Under the pieces are notes generated by a model, which was not told where the DNA came from, ran no database searches, and saw nothing but the letters and a program-made list of their open reading frames with translations. Positions 21,969 to 33,953 of a stretch of DNA of 64,000 bases are shown here, in pieces (the first letter of the stretch is position 1; the number at the start of each line of letters is the position of its first letter). Origin of the DNA: Pohlia nutans (taxonomy: Eukaryota > Streptophyta > Bryopsida > Bryales > Mniaceae); assembly GCA_022496805.1 (NCBI GenBank), contig CM040086.1:12774501-12838500 (forward strand), read 5' to 3'. The position numbers and the translations under genes are program-made.

Positions 21969-24947
21969 CGACTCGACCATGTCAACATCGGTACCTCTAC
22001 CGACCCCAAGCTGTTGAAGCTGAACGCGAATTTGAGCCCTAGTCTCAGAGCTAGCGCAGAATCCCTGTTCAAGGAATACATTGACATTTTTGCCTTCTCT
22101 TACGAAGATTTGCGAGGAATACCGGAACACTTAGCGACTCATCGGATCGAGCTCGACCCGACCATCTCCCCCAGTCACCAAGCAAGATACCGGATGAACC
22201 CGAATTATGCACAAGCAGTAAAAGACGACCTGGAACGACTTCTAAAAGCAGGATTCATCGCACCGGTCGACCAGGCAACATGGCTATCCCCTATAGTCGT
22301 GGTCCCCAAAAAGAATGGGAAACTACGGATATGTGTAGATTTCCGTCGACTTAATGCAGCAACCAAGAAAGACCCGTACCCCCTTCCATTCACGGACGAG
22401 GTACTCCACGCAGTCATAGGCTATGAAGCCTACTCCTTCATGGACTGTTTCTCAGGCTACCACCTAGTACGGATCGACCCGACCGACTGCCCCAAAACAG
22501 CGTTCATTATCGAATGGGGCGCATATGTATGGGTCGTGATGCCGTTTGGATTGAAGAACGTCCCGCCGACCTACCAGCGCATCGTCAACCAGATCTTCAA
22601 AGAGTACCTGGGCGACTTCATGAAGCTATTCCTAGACGATTTCAGTGTCTACAGCGACATCGACTCCCACCTACCGAAGCTCAGACTAGTCTTCGACCGA
22701 TGTCGACAGTACGGGGTAAGCCTCAATCCAGAAAAATGTATATTCTATGTTCCTTCTGGTGTAATTTTGGGCTACATTGTAGGACGGGAAGGCAAGTTTC
22801 CGGATCCAAAGAAAATTCAGGCCCTAGTCGACATGCCATCACCAAAGGACGTCAAAGCCATTCAGACATTCAACGGACTAGCCCAGTTCAACCGATGCTT
22901 CATCAAAAATTATGCTGCCATCATGGAACCCATCACCAAGCTGACCAGGAAAGGCGAACCGTTCGACTGGACGCCAGCGTGCGCAACAGCATACCAGACC
23001 ATCAAGGATCGATACCAGACTGCACCCATCCTGATCGGAGTCGACTGGTCACTCGACTTCCACATACACACAGACGCATCTGACATAGCAGTCGGGGCGA
23101 TGCTAGTACAGAACCCGACCGGCAACATCGACCAGCCGATAGCCTACGCTTCTCCACTACTCAACAAAGCAAAGAAGAACTATACAACAACCGCGAAGGA
23201 AGCTCTCGCAATGGTGTACGCCATCAACAAATTCCGCCATTACCTCCTAGGTAATAAGTTCGTCTTCTATGTCGACCACCTGGCGCTCCAGTACTTGATC
23301 AACAAACCCCAGGTATCGGGTCGACTGGCACGCTGGCTACTACTGTTTCTTGAATTCGACTTCACTGTGGTTTATAAACCAGGCAAAACACATGGAGTAG
23401 CCGACGCACTATCAAGAAATGAAGGGGCCGAGCCAGCCATAGGCATACCCGACCAGACAGTTGACGCACAACTATTCTCCACCGAACCCGACTGGCTACA
23501 CCCGATAGTCGACTACTTGACTACCGGGACTTTTCTAACCCACATGACGAAGGAAGCCCGCAAACGAATCGCTCACAAAGCCATTCCGTACCAAGTACTC
23601 GACGGACAACTGTACCGACTCGGCAAGGACCACCAGCTCCGACTAGTCCTGACCGGCAGTCAACCGACAACAATACTCCAAGAATTACACAAAGGCAACG
23701 CGGGAGGACATTTTTCTCATGACATCATTGTCCGGAAAATACTAGACGCAGGCTATCGGTGGCCGACTCTACACCAAGACGCTGTACAGTACTGCCAGTC
23801 GTGTCATGAATGCCAGCTGACAGGCGGACTACCCAAGACAGTCTCCTCGAAGCTCGTCACCCAACTACCCGCAGAACCATTTATGAAATGGGGACTCGAC
23901 TTCATCGGCCCCGTCAAGAAGACCCGACATACAGCCTGTCGATACATTTTGGTGGCTACCGACTATGCCACCAAATGGGTGGAGGCTAGAGCTCTCCGAG
24001 GAAACACCGCCAGGGAAACCGCGCAGTTCCTATACGAGGCAATCCTCACCCGGTTTGGATGTCCACTCCACCTAGTAAGCGACCAAGGGACCCATTTTAT
24101 CAATAGCACGGTGCACACTCTCACCGAGCATTTCTTACTCCGACACACGACTTCAACGACATACTATCCGCAAGGCAACGGCCAAGCCGAGTCGACCAAC
24201 AAGATCATAGTCCGAATGCTCCAAAAGCTAGTCAACGAGAATCGGACCGACTGGGACTTACAGCTCCACACGGTCCTATTTGCTTACCGAACGGCATACA
24301 AAGTTAGCACAGGCCACACACCTTTCCAATTGGTTTATGGTCTGACGCCGTTGATGCCAACCGAATACATCATCCCGACCCCACGATCAACATCGACTAC
24401 CGACTTCACTCCCAGGCGAGTCCTAGCAGCCCGAGCCGCCAAACTGGAGAAGTTAGACGAGACCCGACTGACAGCAGCCACCCACCACGGCGCACAACAG
24501 TGGAACCGAGCCCAGTGGGCCCACACCCAAGGTCAGTCGACTCGATAAAATGTAGGCAACTACGTCCTATGGCACCCGAAAGGGAAAAATGTCCATACCG
24601 GTAAACTTCGTAGCAAATGGTTCGGTCCATATCATGTCCAGTATACCCTCCCCAACAACACTGTCTTCCTAGTCAGCATCCAACACTTTGACCCCGACCC
24701 GGTAGTAGTCAACGTCAACAAACTCAAACCGTACCGAGTTCTAGGCGAGCTACCTCCAGCCGACCTGGCTAGCCCACTCTCTAGCAAATCAGAGATTAGG
24801 TCGACTCTAGAACAGAACGAAGATGAGCCCAACCGACAGCAACGGAACCGACCCGACCTAGTCACCGTGGGTCGACTCGACTGGTCGACCCGACTGGTCA
24901 ACCCGACTGGTCGACCCGACTGGTCAACCCGACCGGTCAAACCCTAG
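21969..24947 (+). pseudogene. pol: e3 RT, RNase H and integrase
   Basis: The frame is open from the C2 junction to a TAA at 24546-24548 (TAC to TAA relative to e2), then continues in frame to TAG at 24945-24947. RT has LFLDDFSVYS at about 22626-22655, though SGYHQ has become SGYHL. RNase H shows DASD and EALAMVYAI. Integrase has the HHCC site (about 23700-23820) and an intact DDE set (GLDFIGP, SDQGTHF, GQAESTNK), then a GPY/F module (KWFGPYHVQ). A short duplicated GGTCGACCCGACTGG-type segment near 24900-24930 throws the frame off before ORF3; e4 and e5 lack this and stay in frame. Confidence 0.9.
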
Positions 24948-25030
24948 AAGAGCCGCCATATTTATGGCCGCCGCCCTCACCTATCTTCTCAGTTTTGAAT
25001 GCAAGGCCCATAGGGCAGGTATTTAGCACC

Positions 25031-27883
25031 ATGGCCGCACCCCTTCTTCCTCCTCTTGCCTCCTCGCCATTAGCTTCCTCTCCACCCGACCCACGGGCCG
25101 CGCGCCTTCTATCTCCCATTTCTCACTCCCCTCCCTCCTGCCCTTCTCCTCCGGCCGACCGCCACTCCGCAGCCCTCGCCTTATGCATTCTTAGCAAGCG
25201 ATTTAGACTGTCACGAGTAGAACGGCGACGAGTAGTGAAGCGATCCCGTAGCCCGACTCTGCGTGAGATCATCGAGAGTAGATTGAGTAGGAAACGAGCG
25301 CGCCCATCGCCACTACAGCCGACTGTGTGCGAGCCGACTTCGGGACTACGCCGACCTTTCTCTTGTCTCCTTGTGCGCAGATTTACAGCCGATCGATCGA
25401 TGGCGAAAGGCAAGTCGACTGATCGCAGCGCCCGACGCCTTTGGTCCTCCGCACCACTGAGTTACGAAATTCCGATCCGCACTAGGGAGGGGCTCTACAA
25501 AACCCTCGCCTTCCAGTCGATGCGGCCGATGCGAGAATGGCGCGAGTACGCAGCTGAACACAAGACCGAGGCCGACTTCATCAAGGCAATCGGCGTTGCA
25601 GACTTTGTAGCACTCGACTGGGACAACCCTCAACGCGCGCCACGCATGGAGCTGATCGAGGAGTTCGTCAACGCTGCGGTAGTCGACCTCCCCAACAAAT
25701 CGATCACCGCGCGAGTCCGCACGCATACAGTCACAGTCGACCCGACTGTGATTCACGAGGTTCTCAAACTGCCATTTGGCATTACTATCCAGCCAATCGA
25801 CCCTGAGGAGTTCCCACCGGGTTGGTTAGAAGAATATTCTGCAGCCGGCAGGACTGCCGAGGGCTACAGCATCTGCCACTGCAAACCCGAACACCACAGG
25901 CGACTGACGGCATTCATTCAAGGCCTCGGGTTCAAACGCAAGACGACCTACATCAGCAAGGAAATGCTCGACGTAGTATGCACAGTCGAGGCCCTCATCG
26001 ACCGCGACATGCAATGGGACTGGGCGACATGGATGTTCAACTCGATCGCCATCGACATCAAGGCGATGCAGACCACGAAGACCACGATCTGCCCTTCAGC
26101 CGAGGTATTAGACTTCCTTCTCGAGTCTTATTTTCCTAGCACTGACGAGGAATATGCACACCAAACAGTCGCCCAGCAGAACACCAAAGACCGACGTCGA
26201 CACTCAGAGAACTCGGAAAACAACTCCCGAGGACCCGACTACATCGTGTTCCAAGGCGGGCTGGGATCCGACCGCACCTCGAAGGACCATGTTCGGCCGC
26301 CCCGACCTGTTGACCAGGGCCAAACATCGACTGCTCGACCCCCTAGTTGACAAACTACACCCGACCCAGTAGCACCGACAGCCACTACCGGGAGCCAACC
26401 GAACACAGAACGAAGAGAGACGCGCTCCTCACTCGCACGCAAGCGGGACCAGGAGCGACTAGAGAAACGTGCCAAACGAGGTAAACTCACACCCTTGAGT
26501 CAGTTTGTACCTCGACAGGTCGACCTGACTTCTTCCGACAGTGAGGCCCAGTCGACTCCACCACCAACGCCAAAAGAGACTCCCATCCCCGACACACCTC
26601 CGCCTTCTCTATCCGACTTCGCGCCGCTCAACCTCGAAGCAGCATATGGAGCAGCACCAACCGGCAAATTTCGCCAGCCACCACCCGTCTCCCCCACGAC
26701 TCGACCGCCGCCATCACCTGGGGTCAATCGACCCGCACCCGACTCACCAACATCACGAGCTACAACACTAGCAATGCACTGGCGCCAGCGCTTGGAGGAC
26801 GTCCAAGGAGCAGTAGGTCGACTCGAGGATGTCGGCTCCCGAGTGAACCTCCTCTTGTTCGAGGCGGTTCAAGCAAAAACCACACTTCAAGCCGAGCTGG
26901 ACCGCCACCGATTGGAAAGCAGTCGACTGACCAAGGACTCCACAACATACAAGCAACAGGTCGACAACCTCACCATCGAACTGGCAAGAGTTCGTACTAC
27001 TCTCACCACCGTCACAGAGGCGAAGAATCAGACCGACAACAGATTGACCCAGCTAGAAGCCGACCTCCACAGCAGTCGACAGCAGGAACAGAAACACCAG
27101 AGCGAGCTCATGCTAGCACAAAACGAGCTTGAGGCGGCACGAACCGAGGTAGCAACAACCCAGCACAGTCTTCAGCAAGCTCGGAGAGAGATAGTCGACT
27201 CCAATAACCGACTCGACCTACTACTCCAGGACAACGAGGAGAAGTCCCGCCAGTTCGCAAGTCGAGAGCTGCAGTTACACAAGCTTCGAGCGCGCAAGTA
27301 CCGACTCCGACTCAAGGCAAGAAATCGTATCAAGGTTCTCAAGCACACCCTCAGCACCGACCGCAACCAACTCAACATGTACCGCAGGCAACTCGACCAA
27401 CTTCAGCTCGACCACCCAGACTTGGAGATTCCAGCAGTCGACGAAGACGAAGAGGAGGATACGAGCCACCTCGAACCCGACCATTCGCTCTGGGAGAACT
27501 AGTCGACTGACGAAGACGAGGTCTTGACTACCGATGTCAAGTTAAGTGAGGACGAAGACGAAGACGACAGCGAGTCGACCAATGAAGACGAAGACCGCGA
27601 TCAGCAGCAACAAGACCCGCAGCCACCGCCAGTCAACAGTCAAGACACGGTGCAACAGCAGCCAGCCACTCCATACCCTCCTCCTCCACAGCAACAGCAA
27701 GATCAGCAGACCCTAGCACCCGACCAGATGATGACAGCACCGACACCATCGGTCGACAACACCTCAGTCGACTTACCGGTCATCTCTTCACCACACTCTC
27801 TGGGGTTCGACTTCTCAGGAATGCCTTCCGATATTCGCTCGCCAGGCATGACCCAGGACTCTAGCGACGTCCACGACTTATGA
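25031..27883 (+). pseudogene. e3 ORF3: globular domain, coiled coil, acidic tail
   Basis: ATGs at 25031 and 25400 are possible starts; the frame also extends upstream towards pol. After a Ser/Pro/Arg-rich N-terminus comes a globular region (about 25480-26140: ALDWDNPQRAPRMELIEEF, LKLPFGITIQP, WDWATWMFNSIAI) like extra ORFs of plant retrotransposons. A Pro/Ser linker, a long coiled coil (about 26770-27330), a basic RKYRLRLKARNR patch and an acidic then Gln-rich tail follow. Stops are TGA at 26348 (CGA in e4) and TAG at 27500 (CAG in e4). Possible roles such as nucleic-acid binding or counter-silencing are inference only. Confidence 0.78.
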
Positions 27884-27997
27884 CTCGACCTCAGCTGGGT
27901 CGATTACTTGACCGCGGGTAATTTTGTCATTCCTCGTGAACAAATTTTCCTAGTCACCGACCGGGGTAGTCTAAAGTCCACAGGAGTGTACTTAGCT

Positions 27998-28011
27998 CAG
28001 AGGGAGGGTAA
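27998..28011 (+). other. polypurine tract of e3
   Basis: CAGAGGGAGGGTAA directly precedes the 3' LTR. The same tract is found next to the left LTRs of e4 and e5 on the other strand. Confidence 0.75.
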
Positions 28012-28550
28012 TGTTAACCGAATATTAGTTGATATTCCCTTAGGCTAAGAGTAGGCTAGTCTATACCCGGCAGGAATAGACCCAGCAGGAGACACGTGGC
28101 AGTACAGGCTGGTACAGACTGGTCGACCCGACTTTTACGGTCGACCAGTCTGACACACTGTCAGACTAGTCTCCTATATGTACCTTCACTCTCTTCGAGA
28201 GAGTTGTTGCTATACCATTTGTACATCTTTTTGGCAGCCTCAGTTGTACTTCATTCTTGTCTTAAGCTCTTATTGTGCGCACTAGTATGTTAGACTACTG
28301 CTGTTAGACTACTGTTGTTTCCTGCTCTTGAATCATTCCTTGTGGTTATATCTTGGATAGTTGCAGTAGTCTGTGGGTATGCAGGAGTCGACTTACTAGC
28401 ATACTGGTGCCTTTCCTTAGTCGACAGTTCATTCTTCATAGTAGAAACCTCTTACTACTTCTCTCAATCTCTAGAAACTAGTCTAGAGTGGAATAGTCTT
28501 GGGCGGAGTAGCTTCATTCGTTTAAGGTCGGTTCCTAGAAAACCCCCTTA
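28012..28550 (+). repeat. e3 3' LTR, missing its last 3 bases
   Basis: Begins TGTTAACCG and ends ...CCCCCTTA; the final ACA present in the other copies is absent. The next base starts unrelated repeat DNA. Two hairpins are visible: arms AGACTGGTCGACC at 28116-28128 and GGTCGACCAGTCT at 28139-28151, then AGTCTGAC with GTCAGACT. Confidence 0.9.
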
Positions 28551-31480
28551 TCAATCATTGATAGCCAAGCAGTTGAAATAAGAAAATGGTGAGCACGATG
28601 AGAACCGTGATTAGCAACTCAGCTACATTGACTATAATGAACATCAACGTGAAGGCAGTATCGAATTCACAAGGATGAGCACCGAGCATACACAAAGAAC
28701 TTTATCACTAGTATAACACGGGGTCACGAAGAGCACCATAGCACCAAAACTATCGGTCACAAAGAGAACCTGGCTTACCCTTGTGAACTTCACGAACACC
28801 ACGAGAACACGTGACCAGCACACAAAGACCAGCGATTCAGAAATAGTACCACTAAACGTGCACCAAAAGTCCCTTATTACCAACGCCATCAACACGCCGT
28901 GACGCGCACAACCACGACGCCATGACAAGCACCTCTGCACCAAGGGCACAAGCAGCACAACACCACAATGCGAGCTTACACTGCACGAGCTGACACTGCT
29001 GGACACGCGAGGACGAGCTTACACTACTGCGCATTCGAACTCACACTTCTGAAGCTTCCACTGCTGCGTGCACCAGTATGAGTGTAAGATGAGCACCACG
29101 AGGGTCCCGAGACAACCAATGCATATGGACAACGGGGGTTCAGTCTTGGTCGTGGCCATGACGGCCTCCACGCCATCAAACATCTTCAGAATTACCACAA
29201 GCACATGAAGCTCCATATGGAGATTGGAGGATTGCGAAGAGTTCCAAAAGAGCCAGAATGATGAGCGTGACGAGCACCATAAAACTCCCACCAGCATGGG
29301 GAGCACCATTCCACAGGCCAAATCACTTTGAGCACCAGAGTACAAGCATGAAATTCACTAGATCAGCGAAGCTGACATACAAGCGCAAGGGGCGTTCACT
29401 CTGCCGGAGTTTTGGACATGAGATTTTACTGCTGGAGCTATGGACACAAGCTTACACTGCTGTAGCTATGGACATGAGCTTACACCACTGGTGCTTCGGC
29501 CACGAGAACCTCCAACATGCCGTGACGAGCACCTCGAAGACGACGTGCCGTTCCTAACCATGACGCTGTGACGGTCCCACCACAACGCCGTGACGCGTAC
29601 TGCCACGACGCCGCTGCGAGCACCACCACGACAACATGACGAGTTCCACCACGACGCCCACGTGCATTGTCACGACACAGTGTTGAAAACATTGACGTTA
29701 CGACAACGAGTTCCACTTCAAAGCCGTGACGAGCTCCACAACCAAGGCCTCAACACTCAGCCAGAATTCCACAGTCCTACTTGGCCAAACACTTGGCCAA
29801 ATTTTCAACATCCATAACGAGCTCCTTCAGACAAATTAGAACGCTCGTTTTGATCAAGGGGCTGTAGCGAGTTTGGACAATCGGTACCGAGGGGCTACCG
29901 TCGGTTTAAGCAATTGATCACTGGAGCTATGGGCACGAGCACAACCACGAAGTTGAGACGAGCAACTCCCAAGCGTGGTGACGGCCACTGCCATGACGCC
30001 GTTACGAGTACTACAACGACAACGTAACAATCACCGCCACGATGCCATGACGGGTTCCACCACAACGCCATGAATTGCGCGTCAAGCATTCCTAAACACG
30101 CGATACCAGCATGATCACGAGGGCCATACCATATTAGGCAAGCTCCACCACGGCAGCATACTGCTCGACTTAATCAAGGGGTTGTTCCAAGTTTAGACAA
30201 TCGGCACCGAGGGGCTACCATCGGAACTAGCCATTGATTACTGGAGCTACGGACTGAGCACCACCACGATGTCATAACGGTCCCTTCACGATGCCATCAC
30301 GACGTCGCCATCACGAGTACCGCTACGACGCCGTCACGAGTACCGCCACGACGCCATGTCCTCTTGCACCACGAAGCCCGAGCGAGCGTCATCACGACGG
30401 CGTGGCAAGACACCGTGACCAGGACCTCCACGATGCCGACTCTTTCCGCCACGACTCCCTCGCGTCATCACGACATCACGCATACCACGTCATCCCTTGC
30501 AATGATCAGAGACATGTGGCTACAGAAGACCATCGGTACCGAGGGCCTAACGTCGGCGGTAGGTGTTGATCATCGGCGCCGATTGATACCCTATGAACCA
30601 ACCCCATCCACGACCAATAGCGTGACCGTCATAGGCTCCCAATTTACACACTTACTCTCTATCCGTCTTTGAATTCTCAAAAAGTTACACTTTGTGTAGG
30701 GAGCATCAAATCCTAGTGGAGGGAGCATAAAATGAACACAACTTAGACCCTGATTGGAGGTTTTCATCAACTGGTGCTACTTGCGAGCGGCAGCATGGCG
30801 AGAATCCTCCACGAGCACCGTCCCAGATCTAATTTTTGGTGATCAACCAGTGGTGGGATGTTTAGACCATCGGTCCCGAGGGTTATCCTATGGTTTTGTG
30901 GTTTGATCAGGACTCCATGACATCCAAATCGAGCACTACCACGATGGCGACACGAGCTCTACCTCGACAATACCCCTGGCACTAATACGGCTAGGACGAC
31001 AAACCCCATGGCAAGTTTCATCACAGTTGTTCCTAACTCTCCACCAATTATGTTGATCAATTCGTGTTGCAAAAATTGGACCATCGGTCGCGAGGGGTAA
31101 TCCATGGCATACGGGTTTGATCATCAAATATAGTGCCAAATCGGCCATCTCGACCATCATCACCACCAGAACTTACACTTGTTGGGCTTTTACCAAAACG
31201 AGCATCACTTAGAATGAAGGACACGAGCTTACACTGCTGGAGCACCACGAGCATCATGACAACAATTACTTCTAGCACCATGAGCAATATCACTACAGTT
31301 GAAGCACCCAAACCGAGTACTGCCTCCAAAGTCACAGAGAGCGAAACCACAAAGGCTAATATGTTGATCAAAGCATGTTGGCGGATATAGAGCATCGGCC
31401 CGAGGGCTTACCCACGGTGGGGGGGTCTGATTGGCAGAGCAATGCCAAGGTGGCCATCACGTGCACCCACAAGCATGTCA
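28551..31480. repeat. degenerate repeat region rich in GAGCACCACGACG words
   Basis: About 2.9 kb without a convincing gene. Short diverged units such as CACCACGACGCC and GAGCACCACGA recur throughout. On a larger scale a block containing ATCGG.ACCGAGGG, followed by TTGATCA/CTGGAGCTA-like sequence, recurs at about 29880, 30199, 30533, 30868, 31082 and 31393, a spacing of roughly 210-335 bases. This looks like an old satellite or repeat-rich transposon remnant. Confidence 0.6.
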
Positions 31481-31779
31481 ATTAAGCGCGAGGATTGAGA
31501 CTCATACGCACCCGGCAGCTAGAAGATGACCCCAGTTCAAATAAGCAACAAATCACAAGAACTCGAGCACATTGACACGAGAACAAGGAGATTCCATGTC
31601 CATATACTTAAGCAAGAGGATGACCAGTACAGTAGAACGAAGAAGACGTGACGTGCAGCACCAGATGACGCATTCTGGCACTGAAAACATTAGAATGACC
31701 ACGAAAGTAATTGAGCACCACGGCGTTAGCACGCATAGCCCCTGAGCACTAAATATTCACGCGCTTGAGAATGACGAGG

Positions 31780-32010
31780 ACCAGTATCACGATTAACACG
31801 AAGAGGATCTCAGTACGCACAAGCAGACGAAGAGGACTTCAGCACGCGCATGTACATCACACTCGCACGAAGAGGATTACAGTACGCGCACGAAGAGGGT
31901 CTCAACACGCGCAAGAAGAGTATTTGACACACGCACGATGAGGATCTCAGAACGCGCATGAAGTGTATTTGACACGCGCACGAAGGACTCCAGTAAGCAC
32001 ACACGCATTT
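31780..32010. repeat. short tandem repeats CGCACGAAGAGGATCTCAG
   Basis: Imperfect units of roughly 30 bases built from ACGCGCACGAAGAGGA and TCTCAG recur about seven times. No coding function is seen. Confidence 0.6.
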
Positions 32011-32040
32011 GGCTTCAAACACTGATTGAGTTGGACAACC

Positions 32041-32908
32041 AGAGCTCCACAATACTCCTTAATTCTCCATGCATGCGGCGCACTGGATTCTGGATTCTAA
32101 CCCTAGAGTGCAAATAGACCATTGAATGCGAAATTTAGACAAACGTTTCAGGGTTTTGAAAAGCCCACCTCGCGAGTCCTGGCGACCGGCGTTGGAGCTC
32201 CAGGGGTGCGCTCATCGCCGATGGGTTGCGATCTCTGCCTTGTCGTCCTCATCGCGTATGTGCTTGATTTCCCCTGTACACAATACGATACTCATGAGTA
32301 ACCAGCGCAGTCAACCCGCATCCAAAGAGAAAGCTCGAGCAGCACATCGTCAGAGGCTCACCGTGCGTGGGAGCTCACAAGTGGTACTCAAACCCTAATC
32401 CTGCTGCCTTTAGTACCCGCACTCATGCGTCCGAAACCCTAGTCCCAACACCTAGGCTACTATACCACAGAATATTCGCAAATGGCAATTCACTAGCCTC
32501 AGCTAGTCTTAAAAAATCCTTACTCAATTATCCTAATTTTACACTTATTTCCCTCGATAATTTTACTCTAATTTCCCTAGCTAATATTTTCACTAATTTC
32601 ACAAAAATGAAGTTGCACTAAACATATAATATTAGCATTCCAGAGGGAATATCAAGTGGGATGTCGTTGATATAACATTTGATGTCTCGTCATTTGTCTA
32701 TATTTTAGATCAAAGCCATAGTTAAGTACTCGGCCGTCGGAGCCGAGGCTATTCCCACGGCGTTAAACGCATATCAAAATAGATGTCAAACGTCACAATC
32801 ACTGGATGAGTCCACCTCATCATTTAAAGTCCACTTACACGTATGACCAATTAATCCCCATGTGACAGTCACATTTGAGACCAGTTTGTTTTGATTGAGG
32901 ACTAATCA
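32041..32908. other. stretch with no recognised gene
   Basis: Short open frames exist (for instance from ATG 32126) but show no family signature. A near-palindrome ATGTGACAGTCACAT sits at about 32858. AT-rich DNA begins at about 32500, marking a change from the GC-rich repeat region. Confidence 0.4.
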
Positions 32909-33253
32909 TTACAAAATGCACACAGAATATAGCTTGTCTAATGTATTACTTACATTTTTCCACGCCTCGTCTTCATCGCTTGTGATGTCTTGCAGTGATT
33001 CCCCCTGGTCTATCATATCGCTATATGACATGATATTCTGAGAACATCCCAAGTCCGCTACATCGTCATCGCCAAAATCTATACTCATGGCCATGCATGC
33101 GTGAACATCCTGCACCTGAGACTTTAGTTTGGGTGGCCTCATCTTTGAACGCTCCAGTGCCCGTTTACTTGAAAACATTAATCGACCTCTCTTCTTCTTC
33201 TTCTTTTGTATACTAGGTCCCTCCGACTGAAGATGAGAGTTTTTGTCGAGCAT
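32909..33253 (-). CDS. small ORF alpha: basic N-terminus, acidic C-terminus
   Basis: From ATG at 33253 the frame encodes a basic cluster (KKKKKRGR, a likely nuclear localisation signal), then a region with DFGDDDVADLG and an acidic end, LQDITSDEDEAWKN. Directly after that Asn codon the sequence reads GTAAGT, a good splice donor, so the last 11 or so residues before the stop may be intron. The frame is open further upstream without an ATG, so an earlier exon is possible. It is divergent from the beta and transposase genes. A hydrophobic IDIT-like motif followed by acids resembles a SUMO-interaction motif. No known family was recognised. Confidence 0.4.
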   Translation of the reverse strand: MLDKNSHLQSEGPSIQKKKKKRGRLMFSSKRALERSKMRPPKLKSQVQDVHACMAMSIDFGDDDVADLGCSQNIMSYSDMIDQGESLQDITSDEDEAWKNVSNTLDKLYSVCIL

Positions 33254-33545
33254 TTGACTAATGGGGATGCCACTATATGGGAAAGCCGACTTAACTACTT
33301 GAACAAGCGAAAATATCCAAACGACATATAGTACTGACAATACTCCATTACATGGAGAAACTCCATCTCATATGATTTGCCAAGGCTTGGAGATGTGCTC
33401 TTAAATACCAATCCAGGCACACCATCAAATAGTAGGTAATGAACGTTTTTAAAATTTAAAATCGCGAGTTTCTACCATCAAACAAAACTGAATGCTTTAC
33501 ATTAATTTTATCCTCCATTGACACCAAGGCATGATAAATGGATTA

Positions 33546-33936
33546 GCTTTTCATGGGTTGTTTCCAATAATATAGTCTGTGAGCGCCGTCATTCACTTCA
33601 CAATAAAATCCAATCTCATTGTCAGAGCCCTTACTATGATCATGTGAGACATCCTGGCCATTATATCTCCACTGTTGACTAACATATTGTACTAATCCTC
33701 TCATCATACTATTTTCCTTTGCACGCCAATTCTAAATTGCTAGCAGCCACTTCAACGTCTAACCCTTTCCATATGGATGTGACGAATGACAACTGACATG
33801 TTGAAAGCATCATGTTATAATTATGGTTTACGCACCTCTGAACGCCTACATAACATGAGACCATGTAGTGGAATTTCATGCCACTTGAATTTATAGTGTC
33901 TCCATACTTCTGAGTTATTTGTTTTGTACTTGACAT
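33546..33936 (-). pseudogene. coding-like antisense remnant upstream of beta
   Basis: From ATG 33936 a frame runs to 33709 (GMKFHYMVSCYVGVQRCV), and an overlapping shifted frame continues to about 33546 (MMRGLVQYVSQQWRYNGQ, LYYWKQPMK). The composition, with many Trp, Tyr and Cys, looks like decayed protein-coding sequence rather than random frame. It may be further exons of alpha. I do not recognise it. Confidence 0.3.
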
Positions 33937-33953
33937 ATGCGCAGGGATCACCC

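Larger units (their letters stand above)
13714..28550 (+). mobile_element. e3: family A Ty3 retrotransposon with both LTRs, interrupted by C2
   Basis: Two family A LTRs (13714-14255 and 28012-28550) bracket a PBS, leader, gag-pol, ORF3 and polypurine tract. C2 is nested inside the protease-RT linker. The 5' LTR begins inside e2's integrase, as expected for insertion into e2. However, the 3' LTR lacks its last ACA and is followed by unrelated DNA rather than the rest of e2, so a later deletion or rearrangement removed the right junction. Several stops and one frameshift make the copy non-autonomous. Confidence 0.9.
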
